From the NCBI GenBank assembly GCA_900550745.1, contig URTO01000042.1, forward strand, positions 1-10,073: a stretch of 10,073 nt of DNA, written 5' to 3'. Positions 1-6,414 of this stretch are shown in pieces. The stretch's first letter is position 1. Every line of letters starts with the position of its first letter. The stretch comes from an uncultured Desulfovibrio sp. (lineage in GTDB: Bacteria > Desulfobacterota > Desulfovibrionia > Desulfovibrionales > Desulfovibrionaceae). The position numbers and the translations under genes were made by a program. Under the pieces are notes generated by a model, which saw nothing but the letters and a program-made list of their open reading frames with translations, had not been told where the DNA came from and did not search any database.

Positions 1-64
1 TAAATACATTGTATTTTCACTCCATTATCAAACGGAATGAACCGATTCCATGACAGTCCCCCCT

Positions 65-72
65 AAAAAATT
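65..72. repeat. Left copy of 8-bp target site duplication
   Basis: The sequence AAAAAATT abuts the left inverted repeat and is repeated exactly after the right one at 234-241. The site is simple A/T sequence, so a chance match is more likely than usual, but both copies sit exactly at the element boundaries. Confidence 0.65.
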
Positions 73-95
73 GGCTCTGTTATAGTTTGTGGTTG
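73..95 (+). repeat. Left terminal inverted repeat of the MITE-like element
   Basis: This end begins GGCTCTGTTATAG and pairs with the end at 211-233, matching 18 of 23 positions when that end is reverse complemented. Confidence 0.7.
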
Positions 96-210
96 TTTCA
101 TCTCCACAGTGCGGTGAAAATACAGCCTTTTTGTCCGTTTTCCCCTTGGCGGGATCCACGGCTAAGGCATTTTTCCGGTTATCCCTTTGGAACTTCAAGG
201 AAAAAAGCAT

Positions 211-233
211 CAACCATTTTCTATAACACAGCC
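211..233 (-). repeat. Right terminal inverted repeat of the MITE-like element
   Basis: Read on the minus strand this end begins GGCTGTGTTATAG. It mirrors the left end with one mismatch in the outer 13 bases and mismatches at positions 14-17. Confidence 0.7.
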
Positions 234-241
234 AAAAAATT
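234..241. repeat. Right copy of 8-bp target site duplication
   Basis: The sequence AAAAAATT directly follows the right inverted repeat and is identical to 65-72. Confidence 0.65.
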
Positions 242-333
242 TCCCATAAGCTGTTCCGCCCGCCTCCAAACGGGAAAGCCGCCGAGCCGCCTCCCCACCA
301 GCCGAAAGTCTTTGGGGATGAGGGATGGGGGCA

Positions 334-386
334 CGGGGGAAGGGAGAAGGGGCTTTCTCCAGAAAGTCCCCTTCTCCCTTCCCCCG
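334..386. repeat. 53-bp near-perfect palindrome (long hairpin) after priA
   Basis: The outer arms at 334-352 and 368-386 are perfect 19-base inverted repeats, one arm nearly pure purine. Inside them, CTTTCT (353-358) pairs with AGAAAG (361-366) around a two-base turn, with one unpaired T at 367. The whole stem is about 25 base pairs. It begins seven bases beyond the priA stop codon, where a transcription terminator or 3' end stabiliser is expected. No T-rich tract follows it on either strand, so it is not a canonical intrinsic terminator. It could act as a hairpin-only terminator or an mRNA 3' end protector, or be one copy of a dispersed intergenic repeat family. Confidence 0.85.
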
Positions 387-393
387 ATTCACA

Positions 394-2745
394 CTACAGC
401 ATATTCACCGGATCGATATCCAGCGAAATGCGCAAGTTCGGGGGCGAGGCAAGGGGCAGAAGCACGCCATAGAGGGCCCGGATCGATTGCCAGTCGCCGG
501 CCTTGAGGAGGCATTGAAACCGCCTGCGGCCCCGCAGGAGCGGCAGAGGAGCTGGCGCAGGGCCAAGGACGGTTACGCCCTTGCTCTCCGAACGCAACAG
601 GGCCGTAATCCGAGCGAGCTGCGTCGGCCCGTCCGCCCAGTCCATAGGGTAGGAAATCCGCAGCAGGGCCAAATTGATGAAGGGGGGATAGCGCCGCCGC
701 CTGCGCAAGGCGATCTCGTGTTCGTAAAACCCTTCGTAATCCCCGTTCTTCACGTACTGCCAGCAGTAGTGGTTCACGTCACGGGTCTGGATAATGACCT
801 GCCCCGGCTTCCCGCCGCGCCCGGCCCGGCCCGATGACTGCACCAGCAATTGAAACGTCCGTTCCGCCGCCCGGTAGTCAGGCAAATTGAGGCCGATATC
901 CCCGTCAGCCACCACAGCCAGCGTCACATGCGGAAAATGGTGCCCCTTTGAAAGCATCTGGGTGCCGACAAGAACCTGCGCCTCCTGCCGGGCGAAAGAC
1001 TCAAGGATCTCCTCCATGCGCCCCGGACGGCGGGTGCTGTCCCGATCCAGGCGCAGAACCCGGCCTCCCGGAGGCAGGAGCGTCCCGATATACTCTTCGA
1101 CCCGCTCGGTTCCCTGCCCCATAGGGTGGAAATGCAGCCCCTTGCAGCTTGGGCAGGGCGACGGGAACGGAACCGAATACCCGCAGTAGTGGCAAACCAG
1201 CCGTTCGCGCCCCTTGTGGTAAGTCAGGCCAATATCACAATGCGGGCACCGGGCCACCTTCCCGCAGTCGATGCAGTACATCAACGGGGCATAACCGCGC
1301 CGGTTCAGAAGGATCACCGCCTGATCCCCCTGCTCCACCGTCTCCTTGAGCGCGGAGAGCGTCTCCGGGGCCAGAATGGAGTCGGCGCAGTCCACGGATC
1401 GGATGTCCACCAGCCTGATCGCAGGCAGCGTGCCGCCGCCCACACGTGCCGGAAGCATGGACATCGGGATTTTCGCCTCGCGTACCGCGTAAAACGTCTT
1501 GAGATCCGGGGTCGCGGATCCGAGCACCAACAGCCCTTTAGCCTGCGCGATGCGGAACCACGCCACTTCTTTGGCCTGATAGGTAAGCCCTTCATCCTGC
1601 TTGAAGGAAGAGTCATGCTCCTCGTCCAGCACTACGGCCCCAAGGGACGGCAACGGCAGAAACAGGGCGGAACGCGTCCCGACGACAAGGCATGGTTCGC
1701 GGCGTTTCGCCAGCTCGCGGAACGTCTTTTCGCGCAGGGCGGCCGACTGGTAGCCATGAAAAAAATAGAGCGGCACATCCGGCAGCGCGAACGAGGCATC
1801 CCGGCGCAGCTTCAAAGCGAGCGCCACTTCCGGGGCCAGCAGCAGCATGGAACGGCCACGGCGCAGGCATTCCTTGGCCAATTCCATATATACGGCCGTC
1901 TTGCCGCTCCCGGTCACGCCGAACAGCAGGTGCGACGCGGGATTCCCGGCATCGAGATCCGCACGGAACGAAGCCAGCGCCGCCTCCTGCGCTTCGGAAA
2001 GCGTGAAAGGGGCTTCCGATGCGGGGGGCAGCAGATTACAGCCGGTTTCCTCTTCCGCACAGCCGGCCTCAAGGCATTGCAGGCCAATCAATCCGTTCTT
2101 GAGCAAGGATTCAAGCGCCGGGGCGACCCCCTGCCCCATTTGCCGCAATACTTCCCTCCGGGAAACGGCGCCATGCTCCAGCAAAAACTCCAGCAGCTCG
2201 ATCTGCCGCGTCGCGGTCGGCCTCACCGCCCACGGCGGATCGCAGCGCAGCACGCACAGCTCGCTGGCGGCGGCGTCTTCCCGTGGCCCGAGCAGCTCCG
2301 CCCCGCCCCGCATCCACGCCTCACCAAGCGCCGACAGAACCTCCACGGGCAGCTTGGGCAAATCCTTCAGCAGCCGTATCTGCGCCTTGCCTTGCCCTTC
2401 CATCGTGCGGAGGCGCATCTGCGTCACCCGAAGCCCGGCAGGGAGCACCATCGCGAGGATCTGCCCCGGCGTCACGGCTTGGCGCAAAGCGAGCTGGCGC
2501 ACCATTTCCATATGTCCGGGCGGCAGCAAAGGTTCCTTTTCCAGAGGCCAAAGCATGGGCCGCGCCGTTACCCCCTCCGGCAAGGGGGAGCCGTCGCCGA
2601 GGACGACCCCAATGCGCAGCATCCCCCTCCCCAGCGGCACGGCAACCCTCAAGCCGGGGCACCATGCAAACCCGGCAAGCCAATCGGGGACGGCATAGGT
2701 CAAGGAAGCAAACGGGGGCGTCAGCAAGGCAACGGTTCGGAGCAA
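394..2745 (-). CDS. priA: Primosomal protein N' (replication restart DNA helicase PriA)
   Basis: PriA is the 3'-to-5' helicase that recognises abandoned replication forks and reloads the replisome. From the TTG start chosen here the protein has 783 residues, against 732 in E. coli. The N-terminal fork-binding domain opens with VALLTPPFASLTYAVP. Walker A GVTGSGKT is at about 276-283 and the Walker B DEEH box at about 374-377, followed by the GSATP helicase motif. All eight zinc cysteines are present at about 491, 494, 500, 503, 518, 521, 531 and 534, with the same spacing as in E. coli, and the protein ends in the typical DIDPVN. Motif Ia reads APEVALALKL rather than the usual PEIxLTPQ. The frame stays open upstream to an ATG at 2781, which has no ribosome site, and to a TTG at 2871 lying inside a terminator-like stem. 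The TTG at 2745 has an AGGA seven bases upstream and matches the E. coli N-terminus. Confidence 0.95.
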   Translation of the reverse strand: MLRTVALLTPPFASLTYAVPDWLAGFAWCPGLRVAVPLGRGMLRIGVVLGDGSPLPEGVTARPMLWPLEKEPLLPPGHMEMVRQLALRQAVTPGQILAMVLPAGLRVTQMRLRTMEGQGKAQIRLLKDLPKLPVEVLSALGEAWMRGGAELLGPREDAAASELCVLRCDPPWAVRPTATRQIELLEFLLEHGAVSRREVLRQMGQGVAPALESLLKNGLIGLQCLEAGCAEEETGCNLLPPASEAPFTLSEAQEAALASFRADLDAGNPASHLLFGVTGSGKTAVYMELAKECLRRGRSMLLLAPEVALALKLRRDASFALPDVPLYFFHGYQSAALREKTFRELAKRREPCLVVGTRSALFLPLPSLGAVVLDEEHDSSFKQDEGLTYQAKEVAWFRIAQAKGLLVLGSATPDLKTFYAVREAKIPMSMLPARVGGGTLPAIRLVDIRSVDCADSILAPETLSALKETVEQGDQAVILLNRRGYAPLMYCIDCGKVARCPHCDIGLTYHKGRERLVCHYCGYSVPFPSPCPSCKGLHFHPMGQGTERVEEYIGTLLPPGGRVLRLDRDSTRRPGRMEEILESFARQEAQVLVGTQMLSKGHHFPHVTLAVVADGDIGLNLPDYRAAERTFQLLVQSSGRAGRGGKPGQVIIQTRDVNHYCWQYVKNGDYEGFYEHEIALRRRRRYPPFINLALLRISYPMDWADGPTQLARITALLRSESKGVTVLGPAPAPLPLLRGRRRFQCLLKAGDWQSIRALYGVLLPLASPPNLRISLDIDPVNML

Positions 2746-2752
2746 GGGAATA

Positions 2753-2756
2753 TCCT
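2753..2756 (-). promoter_or_regulatory. Ribosome binding site supporting the priA TTG start
   Basis: AGGA on the minus strand ends seven bases before the TTG at 2745. The competing ATG at 2781 has no purine-rich site at the right distance. This is the main sequence reason for choosing TTG. Confidence 0.5.
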
Positions 2757-2862
2757 GAAGGGTTAGGGGGTCAACAGCCATTCGGAAACGCGGCGTTGTC
2801 CCCTGCGTGGTCCGATACGGAAAGAGGGGATAAGAACGGAAAGGGTTCCACCGCAGTGCAGC

Positions 2863-2939
2863 AAAAAACAAGGGAAAGCCACCCCATCCGGCTGCACCTC
2901 CCGTTGGAGGCCCTGCCGGAAAGATGGTTTCCCCTGTTT
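2863..2939 (-). terminator. Long structured terminator-like stem after galU
   Basis: Starting 21 bases after the galU stop, the minus strand can fold into a nested stem. AAACAGGGGAAA (2928-2939) pairs with TTTCCCTTGTTT (2866-2877), including one G-T wobble. Inside, CCAT pairs with ATGG, CCGGC pairs with GCCGG, and CCTCC pairs with GGAGG around a four-base loop, with small internal loops and bulges. The 3' arm runs into six T residues (2863-2868 on the plus strand appear as A). The position, strand and T tract fit an intrinsic terminator for the galU transcript. Its interrupted stem is longer than usual, so a processed or regulatory RNA structure is also possible. Confidence 0.55.
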
Positions 2940-2960
2940 ATCAAACGTTGCCTGCAATGC

Positions 2961-3824
2961 CTAGCCGAGCAGTTCGCGCAGCCGGGCCTTCAGGCCGTCG
3001 CGCAGTTTTTCATCGCGCAGCCCGAAGTAGACGTTGGCCGTCAAATAATCCACCCAATCCCCGGCGTCGAAACGGATGCCTCCCATCTTCACAGCCAGCA
3101 TACCCCGTTCCCGGGTTAGGGAAGCCAGCGCGTCGGTAAGCTGGATCTCGCCGCCGTGTCCGGGCTTTACCCGTGCAAGGTGCTCAAAGATATCCGGGGT
3201 CAGCACATAGCGCCCCACGATGGCGAGGCGGGAATCCACCGTGCCTATGGCTGGTTTCTCCACCATATCCGTGATGTTGTAGACGCCGGGTGTGATTTCT
3301 TCACCCATGACGATGCCGTAACGGTTCACCTTGTCCGCGGGCACTTCCATGACCCCGATAACCGGCATGTCGTGTTCGGACGCCACTTGGACAAGCTGCG
3401 CCAGCCCCGCGTCATCACCGATCATGAAGTCGTCGCCGACCATGACCGCAAAGGGTTCGTCACGTACCATCTCCTTGGCGCACAGCACAGCATGGCCAAG
3501 GCCAAGCTGTTTCTTCTGGCGGACGGACATGATGTTGACCATCTCGGCCACATCACGGACTTCCTTGAGCATTTGCAGCTTTCCGGCGCGTTCCAGAACG
3601 CCCTCAAGTTGAAGGTTATAATCGAAGTGGTCTTCAATGACGCTCTTGTCGCGGTTGGTCACAAAAATGACGTCTTCCACACCGGCACGGATAGCCTCTT
3701 CCACAACGTACTGCACAACGGGCTTGTTGTAGACCGGCAGCATTTCCTTGGGAATATTCTTGCTGGCGGGCAAAGAACGCGTCCCCCAACCGGCAACCGG
3801 AATGACGACCTTACGAATATTCAT
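2961..3824 (-). CDS. galU: UTP--glucose-1-phosphate uridylyltransferase (GalU)
   Basis: GalU makes UDP-glucose from UTP and glucose-1-phosphate in the cytoplasm, feeding lipopolysaccharide, exopolysaccharide and other glycan synthesis. The 287-residue protein has the usual family length. The nucleotide-binding signature is at residues 8-36 (VIPVAGWGTR, then PKEMLP and KPVVQYVVEEA), with tryptophan where many homologues have leucine in GLGTR. Further family blocks are LGLGHAVLCA (107-116), VGDDFM (129-134), VEKP (188-191), GRYVLTPDIF (204-213), GGEIQLTDA (224-232) and RFDAGDW (251-257). The ATG at 3824 is chosen because the family's conserved sequence begins right there; an upstream extension in frame to 3974 is not GalU-like. 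The upstream region has only a weak G-rich ribosome site. It lies 250 bases after glmM, so it may have its own promoter, although none is evident. Confidence 0.95.
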   Translation of the reverse strand: MNIRKVVIPVAGWGTRSLPASKNIPKEMLPVYNKPVVQYVVEEAIRAGVEDVIFVTNRDKSVIEDHFDYNLQLEGVLERAGKLQMLKEVRDVAEMVNIMSVRQKKQLGLGHAVLCAKEMVRDEPFAVMVGDDFMIGDDAGLAQLVQVASEHDMPVIGVMEVPADKVNRYGIVMGEEITPGVYNITDMVEKPAIGTVDSRLAIVGRYVLTPDIFEHLARVKPGHGGEIQLTDALASLTRERGMLAVKMGGIRFDAGDWVDYLTANVYFGLRDEKLRDGLKARLRELLG

Positions 3825-4074
3825 GTGGCCCCTTTCCCTCTCAGGAATCTTTTGGGCGTTTCCCCGCGCCCCATCCTTACCGCTCATTCCCCCCATTCGG
3901 AAGGAATGCCTCATGACAACAAAATACCGGCCCTGCATGTATCGGGCGATCACACGGCTTGTTTCCGGCAACACCGTTCCATCGAGGGCTCTTCTCTTCC
4001 AAAGGACAACGGGAATCTGCCCTCCATATTCCTATTGGAACACGCCGCAAGGCACACGAAGCCCCCAATTTCCC
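3825..4074. other. 250-bp gap between glmM and galU
   Basis: This is the longest gap inside the gene row. I see no terminator with a T tract after glmM, no convincing sigma-70 hexamer pair, no RNA gene and no recognisable small protein. It may hold a galU promoter of a type I cannot recognise by eye. Confidence 0.5.
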
Positions 4075-5427
4075 CTATCCGAGCGCTTTTTCCACGATCC
4101 CGGCAAGCTCGTTGGCATACACGCGCACCTTGTCCGCATCCTGCCCTTCAACCATGACCCGGCACAACGGCTCCGTGCCCGAATAGCGCAGCAGCACGCG
4201 CCCACGGCCTTCAAGGCCTTCCTCAATACGGGCGATGGCGTCAGCGATTTCCGAATTTTCCTCAAAGGGAACCTTGTGTTCGACATGCACATTCCGAAGC
4301 TCCTGCGGGTAGGGAACGAGCAGCCCGGCAAGTTCGGACAGGGGACGCCCCTGCTGGCGCATGATCCGCAGGATCTGGAGGGCGGCGAGGAGGCCGTCTC
4401 CGGTCGTGCTGTATTCACGGAAAATAAGATGGCCGGACTGTTCCCCGCCAAGAAGGGCCCCTTGCTGGCGCATGGCCGCCACGACATGGCGGTCGCCCAC
4501 ATTGGTGCGGATAAGCGTGCCGCCCCGCTCCTTCATGAACACTTCAAGCGCCATATTGCTCATGACCGTAGCCACAAGGATATTGCCCGGAAGCTTGCCC
4601 TGCTGCATAAGATCCTGCGCACACAGGGCCATGATCTGGTCGCCGTCCAGAACGGTGCCCTTCTCGTCCACCACGATGAGGCGATCGGCGTCGCCGTCCA
4701 GAGCAAGGCCGATATCGGCCCGCGTCTCACGAACCTTTGCGGCCACCGCCTCAGGATACAGGGAACCGCAGCGGTAGTTGATGTTCAGCCCGTTGGGTTC
4801 CGTGCCGATTTTGACGACTTCGGCGCCCAGCTCCTCAAGGGCCAGCGGCGCGACCCTATAGTTGGCCCCATTAGCGCAGTCAAGAACCACCCGCAGCCCT
4901 TCAAGGGACAAGTGCGCGGGGAAACTGTTTTTGAGGTACACGATGTAACGGCCCGGAGCGTCTTTGATCTTATAGGCGCGGCCGGTGTTCGCGGGATCGG
5001 GATAATTCCAGTCGAAATTCGGATCCAGCACCATTTCCGTCATGCGATCTTCATCGGCATCCGGGATCTTGAACCCTTCGGCGTCGAAAAACTTGATCCC
5101 GTTGTCGCTGAATGGGTTATGCGACGCGGAGATGACCACGCCGACATCCGCCCGCATGTTGGTCGTAAGGAAGGAGATCGCAGGAGTGGGCAGCGGGCCG
5201 ACGAGAAAGACGTCCATCCCCGCAGCCAGCAGGCCCGCCGCCAGCGCGTTCTCAAATACGTATCCCGAAAGGCGGGTATCCTTACCGATGACCACGCGGC
5301 TGCGGCGGTTTTTGTCCCGATAAAACGTGCCCGCGGCAAGCCCCAGACGCAAGGCCACTTCCGGCGTCATGGGGTACTTGTTGACCCGGCCCCTCATCCC
5401 GTCAGTCCCAAAAAGACGAACGCTCAT
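4075..5427 (-). CDS. glmM: Phosphoglucosamine mutase (GlmM)
   Basis: GlmM converts glucosamine-6-phosphate to glucosamine-1-phosphate, the committed step towards UDP-GlcNAc for peptidoglycan and lipopolysaccharide. The 450-residue protein has the family length (E. coli 445). The start reads VRLFGTDGMRG. The catalytic phosphoserine loop ISASHNPF places the active serine at residue 102, the same number as in E. coli. The metal-binding loop DGDADR is at about 244-249, the sugar-binding GGEQSG at about 327-332 and the phosphate-binding RYSGTEP at about 414-420. The frame offers TTG (5430) directly before ATG (5427). GGAG lies six bases from the ATG and only three from the TTG, so the ATG is preferred. 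It follows ybbR by 45 bases, in the conserved cdaA-ybbR-glmM order. In Firmicutes, the GlmM and CdaA proteins physically interact and GlmM inhibits cyclase activity; whether that holds here is inference. Confidence 0.97.
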   Translation of the reverse strand: MSVRLFGTDGMRGRVNKYPMTPEVALRLGLAAGTFYRDKNRRSRVVIGKDTRLSGYVFENALAAGLLAAGMDVFLVGPLPTPAISFLTTNMRADVGVVISASHNPFSDNGIKFFDAEGFKIPDADEDRMTEMVLDPNFDWNYPDPANTGRAYKIKDAPGRYIVYLKNSFPAHLSLEGLRVVLDCANGANYRVAPLALEELGAEVVKIGTEPNGLNINYRCGSLYPEAVAAKVRETRADIGLALDGDADRLIVVDEKGTVLDGDQIMALCAQDLMQQGKLPGNILVATVMSNMALEVFMKERGGTLIRTNVGDRHVVAAMRQQGALLGGEQSGHLIFREYSTTGDGLLAALQILRIMRQQGRPLSELAGLLVPYPQELRNVHVEHKVPFEENSEIADAIARIEEGLEGRGRVLLRYSGTEPLCRVMVEGQDADKVRVYANELAGIVEKALG

Positions 5428-5433
5428 CAACTA

Positions 5434-5437
5434 CTCC
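5434..5437 (-). promoter_or_regulatory. Ribosome binding site that selects the glmM ATG
   Basis: GGAG on the minus strand lies six bases before the ATG at 5427 but only three before the adjacent TTG at 5430. The spacing therefore favours the ATG. Confidence 0.6.
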
Positions 5438-5472
5438 AAAATCTTTTGTTATAAAACAACGGAACAGACCGC

Positions 5473-6414
5473 TTATTCGCTCGGATGCCGGGAAACCGAC
5501 ACGGTTTCCGGGCTGATTTTCAGGACGCGCCCGCCTGGGGGCACGGCCACCTGAAGAGGCGCGCTCACAGCCCCGTCCTCCGCAGGCATCGCCGTGTCGG
5601 CGGGGACGGAAACCTGAAATTGCGCAAGGTACCCGGCATCTCTGACCATCCCCTGAGGGACGGAAACCATGAGGTTCGCCCGTGAAGGCTGGGCATTTAC
5701 ATTGGGGTTCTCACCCTCAAAGATAATGTCACGCTGCAAACTCAGGGTACGCCTCTTCACATCGATTTTCCACGTCACCTTAACGACCTGCGGATTGAGC
5801 TCCACAGCGGGCGGCGCAAGCAGCGGGACATCTTCCGAGACGGCCTTTCCTTCCGCCGCGAGATCCACCGGGATCTCCGCCTGAATCTCCTTCATGGACG
5901 AGATGACACTTGCCGGGCCGCGTACGGTCACCTGCGGCGGCTCGACCACCAAATCCTTCAGCCGCACCGACGAGGCCGCGGGCGAGGCCCTCAGCGCCAC
6001 CTTGACGGGCAGGTTCGCCTCCATGATCTTGTCCACTTCAAGGATCATCCGGGACGGCGTGACCTCAAGCACTTCGTAGGCCCGCAGTTCCGGCGGCTTG
6101 CTTTCCCCCGTCGTCAGCGGGATGACGTTCTTGCCCGGCGTCACGCCGGACAGATCCATCGTATATGAGATTTCCCGGTTGGTCATGGAGCGCAGCAATT
6201 CCTGCGGCCCGCGAAGGCGCACGCTGATCCTGTTGAGCTGGCCCCCCGTCACGATCAAACCGGGCGGCAGCCCCTTGTAATCAAGGCGTACCTCGACCAC
6301 GCGCTCGATTTGCTCACGCGCATTGAGCGTATACCACAACCCAAGGGCAAGGAGGAAGGCCACCAAGAGGTAACGCCAGTTGCCCTTCTGGGGTTCTTCA
6401 GTGTTCGATAACAT
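5473..6414 (-). CDS. ybbR: YbbR-like domain protein (CdaR-type regulator of diadenylate cyclase)
   Basis: This 313-residue protein has a short cytoplasmic N-terminus, one transmembrane segment at about 15-30 (YLLVAFLLALGLWYTL) and a long extracytoplasmic part. The latter contains YbbR repeats at about 38-125 (with VRLRGP at 65-70) and 133-218 (with VTVRGP at 162-167), plus a more divergent third repeat in the C-terminal 90 residues. Firmicute CdaR usually carries four repeats. In those bacteria CdaR binds and modulates the membrane cyclase CdaA; the same partnership is inferred here from adjacency. The ATG at 6414 overlaps the last 17 bases of cdaA and has only a weak GAGA upstream, which suggests translational coupling to cdaA. 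Confidence 0.9.
   Translation of the reverse strand: MLSNTEEPQKGNWRYLLVAFLLALGLWYTLNAREQIERVVEVRLDYKGLPPGLIVTGGQLNRISVRLRGPQELLRSMTNREISYTMDLSGVTPGKNVIPLTTGESKPPELRAYEVLEVTPSRMILEVDKIMEANLPVKVALRASPAASSVRLKDLVVEPPQVTVRGPASVISSMKEIQAEIPVDLAAEGKAVSEDVPLLAPPAVELNPQVVKVTWKIDVKRRTLSLQRDIIFEGENPNVNAQPSRANLMVSVPQGMVRDAGYLAQFQVSVPADTAMPAEDGAVSAPLQVAVPPGGRVLKISPETVSVSRHPSE

Larger units (their letters stand above)
73..233. mobile_element. MITE-like element with terminal inverted repeats and 8-bp target duplication
   Basis: The two ends are inverted repeats of 23 bases (73-95 and 211-233). The outer 13 bases, GGCTCTGTTATAG on the left and GGCTGTGTTATAG read inward on the right, differ at one position. 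After a four-base mismatch block they agree again over TGGTTG, giving 18 of 23 matches. The element is flanked by an exact 8-base direct repeat, AAAAAATT, at 65-72 and 234-241. At 161 bases it is far too short for a transposase, so it would have to be moved in trans. Ends beginning GGC with 8-base duplications occur in the IS1595, ISL3 and IS6 families; I lean towards an IS1595-like parent, but this is inference. It is more AT-rich than the neighbouring genes. An internal deletion derivative of a full insertion sequence is the other possible origin. Confidence 0.7.
1..393. other. Gene-free region downstream of priA
   Basis: This stretch contains no reading frame that I can recognise as a protein. 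It is visibly richer in A and T over its first 240 bases than the rest of the window. It holds a MITE-like insertion at 73-233 with an 8-base target duplication, and a 53-base palindrome at 334-386 next to the priA stop codon. Bases 1-64 and 242-313 show nothing I can assign. Any gene to the left starts or ends outside the window. Confidence 0.75.

Noticed and set aside
28..213. Minus-strand 61-codon frame crossing the MITE-like element
   Set aside because: It runs through the left inverted repeat and target duplication into flanking DNA and has no good ribosome site. A transposase remnant is possible, but I cannot support it.
234..310. Possible priA terminator: TTTCCC and GGGAAA followed by six T on the minus strand
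   Set aside because: The stem is only six base pairs with a loop of about 26 bases, and the T run is part of the duplicated insertion target. This is too weak to call.
1126..2766. Plus-strand open frame of 546 codons opposite priA
   Set aside because: It is a shadow of priA with Arg/Gln/Pro-rich low-complexity content and no domain signature.
3854..3871. Small hairpin (GGGCG/CGCCC) shortly before galU
   Set aside because: It has only five base pairs around an eight-base loop with no T tract, which is common by chance in GC-rich DNA.
3930..3960. TGTGA half-site resembling a CRP/FNR-type operator upstream of galU
   Set aside because: The second half does not match, and one five-base match is expected by chance.
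3748..5454. Plus-strand open frame of 568 codons opposite glmM and the glmM-galU gap
   Set aside because: It lies opposite well-supported genes, its product has no recognisable motif, and long antisense frames are expected in GC-rich genes with biased third positions.
5438..5472. TATAAC as a -10 box for an internal glmM promoter
   Set aside because: No acceptable -35 hexamer is found 16-18 bases upstream.
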